NCBI GenBank assembly: GCA_902464495.1
Contig: CABQJK010000001.1
Span: 62,001-126,000 of the forward strand
Reading direction: 5' to 3'
Origin: an uncultured Collinsella sp.
GTDB taxonomy: Bacteria; Actinomycetota; Coriobacteriia; Coriobacteriales; Coriobacteriaceae
DNA length: 64,000 bases
The notes under the pieces are model-generated. The model saw nothing but the letters and a program-made list of their open reading frames with translations, did not search any database and had not been told where the DNA came from. The position numbers and the translations under genes were made by a program. This document shows positions 25,507 through 34,651 of the stretch, piece after piece (position 1 is the first letter of the stretch; every line of letters begins with the position of its first letter).

Positions 25507-25746
25507 ATGGACGACAGCATCATCGACGGCCTACACGACGCCGGCTGCAGCGAAGAGCTCATCGAGCTATACGGCTCGGCCACCAGCGACTGCGCGCGCA
25601 TTTGTCTACTAAAACGGCATCGTCGCGAATTGCTCGACGAAATTCACTCGGGGCAGCAGAAGCTCGAACGCCTTGACTATCTCATCTACCGGCTACGCAG
25701 CGCCTCAACCGGATGCTGTTCAAGCCGCTCGGTATCGCGGCCATGA
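25507..25746 (+). CDS. Small helical protein of unknown function
   Basis: 79 residues, probably two to three helices (DLHDAGCSEELIELYG-like start, then RRELLDEIHSGQQKLERLDYL). It begins four bases after the stop of the second aldo-keto reductase, so it is likely translated from the same messenger. I do not recognise a family with certainty. The last 15 residues look less conserved. Confidence 0.6.
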   Translation: MDDSIIDGLHDAGCSEELIELYGSATSDCARICLLKRHRRELLDEIHSGQQKLERLDYLIYRLRSASTGCCSSRSVSRP

Positions 25747-25805
25747 GGCGGCACTTAATAGCACCTCACCATAAAGCCTAAACCGCAGCAACGAAAGGGA
25801 CTCCA

Positions 25806-26279
25806 ATGACTAAGACACTTGTGGCATATTTCAGTGCATCGGGAACCACGATGGACGTTGCAAACCACTTGGCTCGCGTGACGGACAGCGACCTGTTCGC
25901 CATTGTGCCCGCCAATCCATACACAAGCGCCGACCTTAACTGGCGCGACAAACAGAGCCGCAGCACGCGCGAGGCCGCCGACCCCTCCTGCCGCCCTGCC
26001 ATAACCTCCAGAGTCGAGCACATCGAAGACTACGACACCATCTTTTTGGGTTTCCCCATCTGGTGGTACGTGGCACCGGCGATTGTCAACACGTTCCTCG
26101 AGTCTTACGACCTGACAGGCAAAACAATCGTCCTGTTTGCCACCTCGGGCGGGAGCGGAATGGGCAAGACGGCGTCGGTCCTTAGGGCAAGCGCTCCGGG
26201 CGCAAAGATCGTTGACGGCGGCATTCTCAACAACGCAAGCAACGCCAGCCTCGAAAAGTTCGCGGCAAGGTACCTCTAA
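25806..26279 (+). CDS. Flavodoxin
   Basis: FMN-binding electron carrier of 157 residues. VAYFSASGTTMDVANHLA is the phosphate-binding loop and FLGFPIWWYVAPAIVNTFLE the isoalloxazine-contact loop of the flavodoxin_4 group. GAAAGGGA precedes the ATG. It lies 60 bp after the small protein of the aldo-keto reductase cluster and may supply or accept electrons with those enzymes; that link is inferred from proximity. Confidence 0.92.
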   Translation: MTKTLVAYFSASGTTMDVANHLARVTDSDLFAIVPANPYTSADLNWRDKQSRSTREAADPSCRPAITSRVEHIEDYDTIFLGFPIWWYVAPAIVNTFLESYDLTGKTIVLFATSGGSGMGKTASVLRASAPGAKIVDGGILNNASNASLEKFAARYL

Positions 26280-26400
26280 CGCAACAAAAGCCGACAAATC
26301 GGCGGCGCGGCGAGCACGATGAAAGCGGCATCATCGAGTGGATATAGGAGCGCCTGCCCTATTCCAAAGTCGCCACCCTAACCTTTCATCCACTCCAAAA

Positions 26401-26465
26401 CATGTACGTCAACATCCAAAGTCAACATTTTTTGACATCTTTGAATGCTGACGTACAGCTTTTTG
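26401..26465 (+). repeat. Terminator-like hairpin repeat, copy 4
   Basis: CATGTACGTCAACATCCAAA and its partner TTTGAATGCTGACGTACA; inner stem GTCAA/TTGAC, where the other copies have GTCGA/TCGAC (both strands changed together); followed by GCTTTTTG. It is 122 bp after the flavodoxin stop. The rest of the gap 26280-26600 holds no gene. Confidence 0.85.
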
Positions 26466-26600
26466 TATGGACCGGAGAAGGCGCAAATGGCGAACCCATC
26501 GAGCCGTCAAGACACTTTAGCCGCATGACCATGCACTCATCGATGGCAGGATTCCCTATACTGAGTCACATATGACGGTATCGCGCCAAAGGAGAACGCC

Positions 26601-27128
26601 GTGACCACGTCGCAGATATCCCTGCTCGCGCTCATCTCGGTTGGAGGCATCGGCATCCTGCTTATCGGAATGAGCACGCTCATGAAAGCCGCCGCCCGCA
26701 GGAAAGCCAAGGCCTGCACCGCTATGATCATGGGAACGGTCATTGACCACCGCTTTATGGGCGAAGGCAGAATGTATCCCGTTTTGGAGTACACCGTCGA
26801 CGGCACGCGGTACCACGTGAGAAAACAATTCCGCGGCGTAAAGACCAAAAGCTTGTCGGGACTCCCCGTCCGCACGCAAAGCGCGGCGTACGAAGACGCC
26901 AAGGGCTGGTTGCACGTACAGACAGGACCCATCGCACGCCTAGATACTCTCGCAGAGCAGCTTTGGCCCCTCGGCAGCCAAATGACTGTGCACTACAACC
27001 CCAGCAGCCCAGACAAGAGCTATGTCGAGCGCCCTATCGTGGGCGACTTTGCCACGCTGATGTTTAACATCGCGGGTATCTTGCTCATCGCGCTGAGTAT
27101 TTTGCTCTATGTTCTTATCCAGCGCTAG
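26601..27128 (+). CDS. DUF3592-type membrane protein
   Basis: 175 residues with a hydrophobic helix at each end (LLALISVGGIGILLIGM and FNIAGILLIALSILLYVLI) and between them an extracytoplasmic or cytoplasmic beta-rich part containing VLEYTVDGTRYHV and VHYNPSSPDKSYVE, the pattern of the DUF3592 domain. The start is GTG with AAAGGAG upstream. It precedes another membrane protein by 63 bp, probably in one operon. Function unknown. Confidence 0.82.
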   Translation: MTTSQISLLALISVGGIGILLIGMSTLMKAAARRKAKACTAMIMGTVIDHRFMGEGRMYPVLEYTVDGTRYHVRKQFRGVKTKSLSGLPVRTQSAAYEDAKGWLHVQTGPIARLDTLAEQLWPLGSQMTVHYNPSSPDKSYVERPIVGDFATLMFNIAGILLIALSILLYVLIQR

Positions 27129-27191
27129 CTCAGACTGATACATCCCGCGCGCCGCGCGCCGTAATGACCGCCACGACACCAAGGACCAGCC

Positions 27192-28325
27192 ATGGCAACA
27201 CTTTCCGAACAAGAACGCAAACGTATCCAGCGATACTGCATCTGCCCCAAGGTTGCCGGAGCGGCGCTCGTCATGGCGTTCGTACTGCCCTTATCGATCA
27301 TTCCTTTCGAGATGATCGACGACATCGTCTTCCACCATGAAGGATTCCAAGACACGGGCATGATGGCCGCCCTGGCACTCGCCGTCGTTGAGCTCGTCAT
27401 ATTTTGCTATTGCACTCTCGCGCCGCGCTTTGGCATGCGCGGCAAGCAGTGGAGAGAAATGCAGCACCGACTTGCCGTCGAGCAGAGCGAAAAAGACCGC
27501 TCGGCACAGATCGCAGGCGTTGTTGGCACGCAGGCCGCCGCGCGTCTGCTCAAGAACAGTGACAACGAGACCGTACGCAACCTGGGCGGCGCGGCAGAAG
27601 TCGCCGCTGCCGTAGGCGCCGTCGCCACTGCGGCAGACGTTCTTGCCGAAAGCTTTGCCAACGCAAAGGCCATGGCAGAGGCCTGTGGCGTGCCTATCCC
27701 CCGTGCAAAAAAGTGGATCGTCGCGCTTGTGGCACTGCCCCTCGCAATCGTGTGCGGCGCCTATATCCCGCAGCTGGCGCAGGGAAACATCGAGATGCAG
27801 GAGAACGCTGCGGCCGCGGCCGAGCAGATCGCCATCGCCCGCGAGGCATTAGAGCCCGTATGCGAGTACGTGTCCGCCGATGACCCCTACGAGCGATATC
27901 AAGATTACGGCTATCATGTCCGCGGCTATCTGCACGAAGGCAACTCCGACGCCCAGAAGACCTATACGTATCTGGACTTTGACAACAAGGGAACGCTCAC
28001 GGAAGTGAGCTACGCGGCAGAAGTCGACCCCGGCGCGAGCCTCGAGGACAACCTTACCCGTATCGAGCTCGACCTTGACGAGCTTTCCTCTGCCGTCCAA
28101 ACCATAGACGTCAAGACCACAAGCCCCGAGCTCCTAGCAGCGCAGAAGCTCCCCGAAGAGTTTAGGCAGGCTTTTTTGAACGGCTCGCTCTACGAGAGAA
28201 TCTCTATCAGGACGAGTGACGACCCCATTAAAGCGTATTACTCGTTTGATACGGATCCTAAGGACGAGTTTGACGAGTACACCCATCCAACCATCCGCAT
28301 TACGCTGATGAGCAAAACGAACTAG
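27192..28325 (+). CDS. Uncharacterised three-helix membrane protein
   Basis: 377 residues. Hydrophobic segments are AALVMAFVLPLSIIPFEMI (about 17-36), MMAALALAVVELVIFCYCTL (about 58-77) and WIVALVALPLAIVCGAYI (about 177-194). Between the second and third lies an Ala-rich helical region (NLGGAAEVAAAVGAVATAA); the C-terminal 180 residues are soluble and acidic. I do not recognise a family. AAGGA precedes the ATG, and it likely shares a transcript with the DUF3592 gene. Confidence 0.75.
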   Translation: MATLSEQERKRIQRYCICPKVAGAALVMAFVLPLSIIPFEMIDDIVFHHEGFQDTGMMAALALAVVELVIFCYCTLAPRFGMRGKQWREMQHRLAVEQSEKDRSAQIAGVVGTQAAARLLKNSDNETVRNLGGAAEVAAAVGAVATAADVLAESFANAKAMAEACGVPIPRAKKWIVALVALPLAIVCGAYIPQLAQGNIEMQENAAAAAEQIAIAREALEPVCEYVSADDPYERYQDYGYHVRGYLHEGNSDAQKTYTYLDFDNKGTLTEVSYAAEVDPGASLEDNLTRIELDLDELSSAVQTIDVKTTSPELLAAQKLPEEFRQAFLNGSLYERISIRTSDDPIKAYYSFDTDPKDEFDEYTHPTIRITLMSKTN

Positions 28326-28340
28326 GTGTAGGGAGATGAA

Positions 28341-28368
28341 TGTGACAAAGGACTGTCCCTCTGTCACA
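28341..28368. repeat. CAAAGGGAC dyad, copy 2
   Basis: TGTGACAAAGGACTGTCCCT followed by CTGTCACA forms an almost perfect stem. It lies between the convergent stop codons of the membrane protein and the ABC exporter and is a good candidate for a bidirectional terminator. Confidence 0.7.
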
Positions 28369-31300
28369 TTATTCCGAGCGCAGGGCCTCCACGGGGTCTT
28401 TCTTGGATGCGCTGCGGGCCGGCAGCAGGCCAGCGACAACCGTCAACAACACCGAAATCGCGATGAGCACCAGCGCATCCTGCACGGGCAGGCTCATCAG
28501 ATTGGGGACCTGTTTGACCGCAAGCGCCCAGGCATTGACCGGAAAACTCACGAGCACCACGACGACGATGGCGAAGACGCCAGCAATGAGGCCTTCGATG
28601 AAAGTCTCGGCGTTAAACACGTTGGCCACATTGCGCTTCGACGCGCCGATCGCGCGCAGGATGCCAATCTCCTTTTTACGCTCCAGCACGCTGATGTAGG
28701 TGATGATGCCGATCATGATGGAGCTGACGACCAAGCTGATGCTCACAAATGCGATGAGCACCAAGCTGATGGTGTTCACGATGTCGGTTACCGAACCCAT
28801 GATGATGCCCATGTAGTCGGTGTACGAGATTGCCTGCTCATCGTGGCCAGCGGCTTTGACCTGCTTGTTGTACGCGTCGATGTGATCGAGCACGCGCTCC
28901 TTGGCCTCAAAGTCGCGCGGGAAAATCTTGACCGAGATGGGGTCTGCCTCGTCCGCATAGCCCAACGTGGTCAGATTGTTGTCGTAGGTGAGCTTCGACG
29001 CCTTGGCATAGCTCATCATGAGCGAACTCAGGTCCTCGGCGTCCATGTTGAAATGGATGGCACGAGCAAAGGCGCTCGCATCCACACGCATAGCGCTCGC
29101 CAGGTTGGTAAAACTCGAAGACATCTGCGTCGCCATCTGGCCCATGAGCCCCGCCGCGCCCGCCTTGAGCTGAGCTGACACCGTCGCCGCAATCTGATCG
29201 CTGATCGACTTCATCACCTGATCCATAGCCTGCTGCAGATACGGAGCCAGCTGCTTTTGCACATAGTCGGTCATCGCCTGCTGCAGGCGCTCGGCCAGGG
29301 CATCGCCACCGAGTGCCTTGAGCTGAGCCAGGATTTGCTGGGCCGCGTCATCATTCTCAAGATACGCCGAGAATGCGGCAGCGAGCTTTGACGCGTCCTT
29401 AAGATCTTCGGGTGACAGTGCCCTAAACTGATCAGACTGCAAAAAGCCCTCAAACAGCTGGTTGGCAAGCGTTCCCACCTGCTGCATTTGCTCGGGCGTG
29501 AATTCCAGACCGTCAAAGATGCCCGAGAAATCGGGGGCCGGCGCTTTGGCCATGATGTCGCTGAAGTCGATGTCCTTACCAACGCCCGAAAGGTCAATGT
29601 TCAGCCCGGACAAATCGATACCAGAAAGGTCGATACCGCCCGCCGCGCCCGAGAGTGCAGATGCATCGAACGAGAACGCGCTCTTGAGCGCCGCCTCGTC
29701 CACACTGAACATACTGCCCAGATCCACGCCCTGTTTGGCCTCGCCCTGCAGTTCATCGAAAGACTTGCCGGTAAACACATCTGTCTCGGGGTGGGCAAGC
29801 TGCTCTTGCACAATCTGCGAATTGGCAGCGCGTTCCATAAGCTGGCGGGTCAGCGCGTGCGTATAGGCAATACCCGGGGACAATGCGCTCGCGTTGGCCG
29901 TCTCGTTGGGTCGCACCACGCCCACAATGCGCACGTCAATACCGTCAGCAACCTTGGCGGCCATAAAGTCGGCATCGCCAGACATGTCAGTCCACATGCC
30001 GGTCTCTTCGTTTTTGCGATAGGCATCGGCCGGCGACAACACCTTAAACGTCGTGGACAGCGCATCGTCGTAGGTAAAGTCGGTGCCGGTCTTGGGCGTC
30101 TCTACCTTGCCGTCGGCCGCCATGGCGCTGTTAACCAGGTCGTTGAGTTCATCGATATCCAGCGCGCCGATGCTGTAGAGCGTGTAGTCGCCCACCGTGC
30201 CGCGACTCGAAAGCACCATCACGGCCTCGTTGGTGGACGTAGGCCAATGGCCGGCAACGACATCGTACTGACTGTCGAGCAAGCTCTGGTCGTCGATCAT
30301 CTCGTTAAAGACCGAGGTTCCCATGGATTCCATGCTCACCGTTGCCGCCGAGCTCGCGCCTCCACTCATGGCCTCGGTCATGGCGTTGGGCACCAGCCGG
30401 ACAGGCTTCTCATCGCCCTTCCCGGCACGATAGACAACCGGCGTCACGCCATAGCCGTACTGGATGGCATTGACCTCTTTATTGATACCGTCGCCACCGG
30501 CATCGAGCCATGCCTTAAAGCTCGTCATGTCGTTGGACTTAACGCTCGCAAACATATCCTTTACGGCCGTGACCACAGGAATCTTATCGGTTCCCTTAGC
30601 CTTGCCGCCGGCACTGTCGTCGGACGAATCCACGTTTTCAGGCGAGTCATCATCCGCAGCCCCCTGCCCGCCCATCATGGACGACAGGTCGTAATCCTGC
30701 TTGGAAATGGTGAGCGGGTAGCTCGAGAGCGTATCCTCCTCGACCTTTTTGATGTAGCCGTTTACGCCATTGGACAGCGCCAGAATCGCCGCGATACCGA
30801 TAATGCCAATCGAGCCCGCAAAGGCAGTCATGGTCGTACGGCCCTTCTTGGTCATGAGATTTCGAGCAGAAAGCCCCAGCGCCGTCACAAAACTCATCGA
30901 GGTTTTGCGCGTAGGCTTAGCCTCGCGACGCGCGGCCTTGGCAACATCAAAAGGGTCGGAATCGTCGGTAATCTTGCCGTCCGCCAGGTTGACGATGCGC
31001 GTGGCGTACTTGTACGCCAGCTCGGGATTGTGCGTGACCATGATGACCAGACGGTCGCGCGCAACGTCCTTCAGCAAATCCATGACCTGCACGGATGTCG
31101 TTGAGTCCAAAGCGCCGGTCGGCTCGTCTGCCAGCACAATCTCGGGATCGTTGATTAGGGCGCGGGCGATGGCCACGCGCTGCATCTGTCCGCCCGAAAG
31201 CTGGCTCGGACGCTTGTTAACGTGCTCCCCCAGGCCGACTTTCTCCAACGCCTCGCGTGCACGCTGGCGGCGCTCGGCATGCCCCACGCCCGTGAGCGTC

Positions 31301-31623
31301 AGCGCAAGCTCCACATTTTCCAAAACAGTCTGATGCGGAATGAGGTTATAGCTTTGGAACACAAAGCCGATGCGGTTGTTGCGGTAGGCATCCCAATCGC
31401 GATCGTGAAAGTCCTTGGTCGAAATGCCGTCGATCAGCAGATCGCCCGAGTCAAAGTGGTCGAGTCCGCCGATAACGTTGAGCATCGTAGTTTTGCCCGA
31501 GCCCGAGGGACCCAGAATGGCCACGAACTCGTTATCGCGAAAAGACAGGCTTACGTTGTCGAGCGCCACCTGCGTAAACGACTGCGTAACGTACCTTTTG
31601 CAAATTCCTTTGAGCTCCAGCAT
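28369..31623 (-). CDS. MacB-like ABC exporter, ATPase fused to permease
   Basis: 1084 residues. The N-terminal ATPase has Walker A GPSGSGKTT, signature LSGGQMQRVAIARAL and Walker B IVLADEPTGALDS. After a linker comes a first membrane helix (IGIIGIAAILALSNGVNGYI), a large extracytoplasmic region of about 550 residues rich in Ala, Asp and Gln, and a C-terminal FtsX domain with three helices ending in LLPARSASKKDPVEALRSE. This is the mechanotransmission type that moves lipoproteins, peptides or drugs. Start at ATG 31623 with AGGAGAGG. Substrate unknown. Confidence 0.92.
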   Translation of the reverse strand: MLELKGICKRYVTQSFTQVALDNVSLSFRDNEFVAILGPSGSGKTTMLNVIGGLDHFDSGDLLIDGISTKDFHDRDWDAYRNNRIGFVFQSYNLIPHQTVLENVELALTLTGVGHAERRQRAREALEKVGLGEHVNKRPSQLSGGQMQRVAIARALINDPEIVLADEPTGALDSTTSVQVMDLLKDVARDRLVIMVTHNPELAYKYATRIVNLADGKITDDSDPFDVAKAARREAKPTRKTSMSFVTALGLSARNLMTKKGRTTMTAFAGSIGIIGIAAILALSNGVNGYIKKVEEDTLSSYPLTISKQDYDLSSMMGGQGAADDDSPENVDSSDDSAGGKAKGTDKIPVVTAVKDMFASVKSNDMTSFKAWLDAGGDGINKEVNAIQYGYGVTPVVYRAGKGDEKPVRLVPNAMTEAMSGGASSAATVSMESMGTSVFNEMIDDQSLLDSQYDVVAGHWPTSTNEAVMVLSSRGTVGDYTLYSIGALDIDELNDLVNSAMAADGKVETPKTGTDFTYDDALSTTFKVLSPADAYRKNEETGMWTDMSGDADFMAAKVADGIDVRIVGVVRPNETANASALSPGIAYTHALTRQLMERAANSQIVQEQLAHPETDVFTGKSFDELQGEAKQGVDLGSMFSVDEAALKSAFSFDASALSGAAGGIDLSGIDLSGLNIDLSGVGKDIDFSDIMAKAPAPDFSGIFDGLEFTPEQMQQVGTLANQLFEGFLQSDQFRALSPEDLKDASKLAAAFSAYLENDDAAQQILAQLKALGGDALAERLQQAMTDYVQKQLAPYLQQAMDQVMKSISDQIAATVSAQLKAGAAGLMGQMATQMSSSFTNLASAMRVDASAFARAIHFNMDAEDLSSLMMSYAKASKLTYDNNLTTLGYADEADPISVKIFPRDFEAKERVLDHIDAYNKQVKAAGHDEQAISYTDYMGIIMGSVTDIVNTISLVLIAFVSISLVVSSIMIGIITYISVLERKKEIGILRAIGASKRNVANVFNAETFIEGLIAGVFAIVVVVLVSFPVNAWALAVKQVPNLMSLPVQDALVLIAISVLLTVVAGLLPARSASKKDPVEALRSE

Positions 31624-31756
31624 GGACGGCAACCTCTCCTGCGCAGGCACCCCGCCCGCTCTCCTCCGCCGTTCGTATTCGACGCGTTTGTCCTACTCTA
31701 TCCCCATTTTTGGTCTGCTCCAGTGAGAAATGTAACGTACTGCCCCAAAAACGAAC

Positions 31757-31786
31757 GGGACGGCACGCCACGTGGCGCACCGTCCC
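31757..31786 (-). terminator. Intrinsic terminator of the thiol-redox operon
   Basis: Perfect 30-base palindrome GGGACGGCACGCCACG and complement; on the minus strand it is followed by GTTCGTTTTTGG. It lies downstream of the TlpA-like lipoprotein stop. Confidence 0.75.
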
Positions 31787-31803
31787 GCACTTATCATCGA
31801 TGA

Positions 31804-31832
31804 TGTGACAAAGGGACTGTCCCTTTGCCACA
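31804..31832. repeat. CAAAGGGAC dyad, copy 3
   Basis: TGTGACAAAGGGACTGTCCC then TTTGCCACA. It lies seven bases from the TlpA-like stop codon, the same relation to a minus-strand gene end as in the other copies. Confidence 0.7.
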
Positions 31833-31839
31833 TTCGAAC

Positions 31840-32802
31840 CTACTGCTCGCTCTTAGCAAGCGCCTGATCGATCAGCTTGTTGAGCGCCTCTCGCTGCTCG
31901 GCGGAGTTGATGCCGCCCATGATCGGCTCTCCCACAATGTTACCGTTCTGGTCGATCACGTACGTGGTCGGGAACGAGTACAGGTTGGAGGTGAACTTTC
32001 CGGCCTCGCTGTCCGACTTAAACCAGATGTTCTTATACGTCACGCCCTTCTTGGAAAGCACGTCCTTGGCATCGGCCACCTCGTCTTTGTTGCCATCGAG
32101 CGTAAAGGAATTAACGCCCACGACCTGGCCGCCCTTCTCGGCAAGCTCCTTGTTGAGCTTCTCCAGATCGCCCAGCTCTCCCACGCACGGTTTGCAGGTG
32201 GTAAACCAGAAGTTCATGACGGTGACCTTGTTCTTGGAGAACAGCTCGTCGCTGTTTACATCGTTGCCGTCCAAGTCCTTGCCCTTAAAGCTGGGGAACT
32301 TCGTCTCCCCGCTCTCGCCGTTGGTCATGCCTGCGGTCGAGGCATCGACGCTCTCCCCCTCGCCGGGCGTGCTGCCGCATCCGGGAAACTCCTTCTCCAG
32401 CGTCATGAGCTTATCCTCGATCTCCTTGACCTGCTGTGCGCCGGCCTTAAGCGTCTTGAGCTCGTCAGCCGTAAACTGATCCTTGGCGCCCTCGATGGTA
32501 TCAAGCAAAAAGTCGCCGTAATTGCTACCGTCCTCAATCATTGCCGAGTCTTTATTTGCCGCATTGAATACCTTTTCCCATAGGGCGTTATCGCTCGCAA
32601 AGATCTCGTTTTCCTTTTGCAGCAGCTGCTGGTACAGCTCGGCCGCCTCCTCGGCGCTCGACGGCTTTTGTGCCACAAGCTCGGCAATCTGCGCATCGCC
32701 GCTCGTGGCACCCTTCGCGTCGCCCTTGGGGGCAGAGCACGCCGCGAGAGTCAGCGCCAGCACGGGCAGCATCAACAGGGCCGCAATTTTCGACAGTTTC
32801 AT
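31840..32802 (-). CDS. TlpA-like thioredoxin-fold lipoprotein
   Basis: 320 residues. A lipoprotein signal peptide (VLALTLAACS, lipobox LAAC) anchors it outside the membrane. A helical middle part is followed by a redoxin domain with the CxxC site in FWFTTCKPCVGELG and the cis-proline region YSFPTTYVID. It should reduce or exchange disulfides of exported proteins. It is third in an operon with a ferredoxin-type membrane protein and a CD1871A-like peptide, 33 bp after the former; GGAGG precedes the ATG. Confidence 0.93.
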   Translation of the reverse strand: MKLSKIAALLMLPVLALTLAACSAPKGDAKGATSGDAQIAELVAQKPSSAEEAAELYQQLLQKENEIFASDNALWEKVFNAANKDSAMIEDGSNYGDFLLDTIEGAKDQFTADELKTLKAGAQQVKEIEDKLMTLEKEFPGCGSTPGEGESVDASTAGMTNGESGETKFPSFKGKDLDGNDVNSDELFSKNKVTVMNFWFTTCKPCVGELGDLEKLNKELAEKGGQVVGVNSFTLDGNKDEVADAKDVLSKKGVTYKNIWFKSDSEAGKFTSNLYSFPTTYVIDQNGNIVGEPIMGGINSAEQREALNKLIDQALAKSEQ

Positions 32803-32835
32803 GGTTCCTCCGTTGTATCGAAGCTTAATAGGTAC

Positions 32836-33747
32836 CTATTTGTTTTCGCAGTCATGCGCGGACTGCGCGGTCTTGTCGCCCGTCACGCCCAGCCCGTAGC
32901 GAAAGCTAATGGCATCGACGGGGCACGCACCCACGCATTTGCCGCAACGAATGCACTCGGCATGGTCGGGCGTACGCGTAACGTCCACGTCCATCAGACA
33001 CACCTTGGCGCACTTGCCGCACGAAACGCATTTGCACTGGTCAACCTGAATCCCCAACAACGACACCTTGTTCATGAGCGCATAAAACGCGCCGAGGGGG
33101 CAGATCCATTTGCAGAAGGGGCGGTAGAACAACACGCTCAGCACCGCAACCGCAATGAGAATCGCGAGCTTCCAGGTAAAGAGCTTTCCCAGCGCGGAGC
33201 GGATTCCCGTATTCATGATGGACAGCGGAATCGCACCCTCGAGCACGCCCTGTGGGCAGATGTACTTGCAAAAGAACGGGTCGCCCATGCCCACATCGTT
33301 GACCACCAAGACAGGCAGCAGCACCACGGCAAACAGCAGCACGGCATACTTGATGTACGTGAGCGGCTTGAGCTTTTTCGTTGATAGCTTTTTGCCGGGA
33401 ATCTTGTGTAGAAGTTCCTGCAGCCATCCAAACGGGCACAAAAAGCCGCATACAAAACGCCCCAACAGTACGCCGATCAGAATGAGCGTTCCGGTGACGT
33501 AATACGAAAAGCTAAGCTTAGACGAGCCCACCACCGACTGAAACGAGCCGATGGGACACGCACCTGATGCCGCGGGGCACGAATAGCAATTAAGCCCAGG
33601 TACGCAGACTGTTTTTCCCGCGCCCTGATAGATGCCGCCTTTGGCAAAGTTTGGCAGGTGAATGTTGGTGATGAGCGTCGCCGCCGCCTGAATGAATCCG
33701 CGAAATCGGGCCAAAACATGCGACGCAGTGTTTTCTCTTTTATCCAA
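32836..33747 (-). CDS. NapH/RdxA-like 4Fe-4S membrane protein
   Basis: About 303 residues. Four to five membrane helices carry two paired cysteine motifs, RFVCGFLCPFGWLQ and RPFCKWICPLGAFY, typical of NapH/YccM proteins. A C-terminal two-cluster ferredoxin follows (CKCVSCGKCAKVC and CIRCGKCVGACP). It likely passes electrons through the membrane to the lipoprotein partner. I place the start at TTG 33747, inside the stop of the upstream small gene (ATTGGATAA), implying coupled translation; an ATG further upstream would overlap that gene more deeply. Confidence 0.88.
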   Translation of the reverse strand: MDKRENTASHVLARFRGFIQAAATLITNIHLPNFAKGGIYQGAGKTVCVPGLNCYSCPAASGACPIGSFQSVVGSSKLSFSYYVTGTLILIGVLLGRFVCGFLCPFGWLQELLHKIPGKKLSTKKLKPLTYIKYAVLLFAVVLLPVLVVNDVGMGDPFFCKYICPQGVLEGAIPLSIMNTGIRSALGKLFTWKLAILIAVAVLSVLFYRPFCKWICPLGAFYALMNKVSLLGIQVDQCKCVSCGKCAKVCLMDVDVTRTPDHAECIRCGKCVGACPVDAISFRYGLGVTGDKTAQSAHDCENK

Positions 33748-33886
33748 TTCCGATACACTCCAAGCACAGCCTAATCGCTTTGGCCAGCACGGCATCCGCC
33801 TCGCCACGCATAACGCCAAAGCACACCATGGCAATTCCGACGATCAACAAAGCGACCTGTACCACGGGTTTTACCGCTTTGAACAA
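33740..33886 (-). CDS. CD1871A-family CxxC small membrane peptide
   Basis: 48 residues: one hydrophobic helix (VVQVALLIVGIAMVCFGVMR) and a C-terminal MRGEADAVLAKAIRLCLECI with the motif CLEC. This matches the CD1871A family of tiny CxxC proteins found beside NapH-like and TlpA-like genes in Clostridia and Coriobacteria. The start is taken as TTG with AAAGGAG eight bases upstream. It ends eight bases inside the next gene. Likely a thiol relay in the membrane; inferred. Confidence 0.8.
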   Translation of the reverse strand: MFKAVKPVVQVALLIVGIAMVCFGVMRGEADAVLAKAIRLCLECIGIG

Positions 33887-33976
33887 CCTGACCACTCCTT
33901 TCGTTACGCAACCATTGGACCATATCGACCATAAAATCCGTGTTAAGCGCGATTTGGAATGTGCAAGGAGACTGTT

Positions 33977-34651
33977 ATGCGTATTTTGATCGTCGAAGAC
34001 GAGCGAGCACTGTGCGACACGATCGCACGCAGTTTGCGAAACTTGGCGTACAGCGTCGACTGCTGTCACGACGGACAGGAGGCGCTCGACCTACTGAACG
34101 TTGAGGCCTTCGACCTCGTGGTACTCGACCTCAACCTTCCCCGTATCGACGGCATGACCGTACTCAGGGAACTTAGGAAAACCGACTGCGAGACCAAGGT
34201 GCTGATTCTGTCCGCACGTGGCGAAGTATCCGATAAAGTCGCCGGACTCGATGCCGGCGCCAACGATTACCTCACCAAGCCGTTTCATCTGGACGAGCTT
34301 GCGGCAAGGATTCGCAGCCTTACCCTCAGACGCTTTACACAAAGCGACATAGTTTTAACCTGCGGAAAGCTCAGCTTTGACACCAAGGCGCGCATCGCTT
34401 CCGTGGACAGCGAGGCTCTATCTCTTACGCGCAAGGAAACGGGAATCTTGGAATACCTGATGCTTAATCAGGGGCGGCCGGTAAGTCAAGAGGAGCTTAT
34501 CGAGCACGTTTGGGATAGCAGCGTGAACAGCTTTAGCAACGCAACCCGCGTTCACATCTCGTCACTCCGCAAAAAGCTACGCATCGTTTTGGGATACGAC
34601 CCGATTCGCAATCGGATTGGAGAGGGCTATGTTATGGAGGATAGCGAATGA
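33977..34651 (+). CDS. OmpR-family response regulator
   Basis: 224 residues: receiver domain (ILIVEDERALCDT, phospho-Asp in VVLDLNLPRIDG, Lys in YLTKPF) and a winged-helix output domain with RKETGILEYLMLNQGRPVSQ and VHISSLRKKL. AAGGAG precedes ATG 33977. Its gene overlaps that of the histidine kinase by four bases. It is divergent from the thiol-redox operon with under 100 bp between them, so it probably controls that operon. Confidence 0.95.
   Translation: MRILIVEDERALCDTIARSLRNLAYSVDCCHDGQEALDLLNVEAFDLVVLDLNLPRIDGMTVLRELRKTDCETKVLILSARGEVSDKVAGLDAGANDYLTKPFHLDELAARIRSLTLRRFTQSDIVLTCGKLSFDTKARIASVDSEALSLTRKETGILEYLMLNQGRPVSQEELIEHVWDSSVNSFSNATRVHISSLRKKLRIVLGYDPIRNRIGEGYVMEDSE

Noticed and set aside
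28336..31104. Long plus-strand frames (280 and 538 codons)
   Set aside because: Antisense to the MacB-like exporter, whose motifs are clear on the minus strand.
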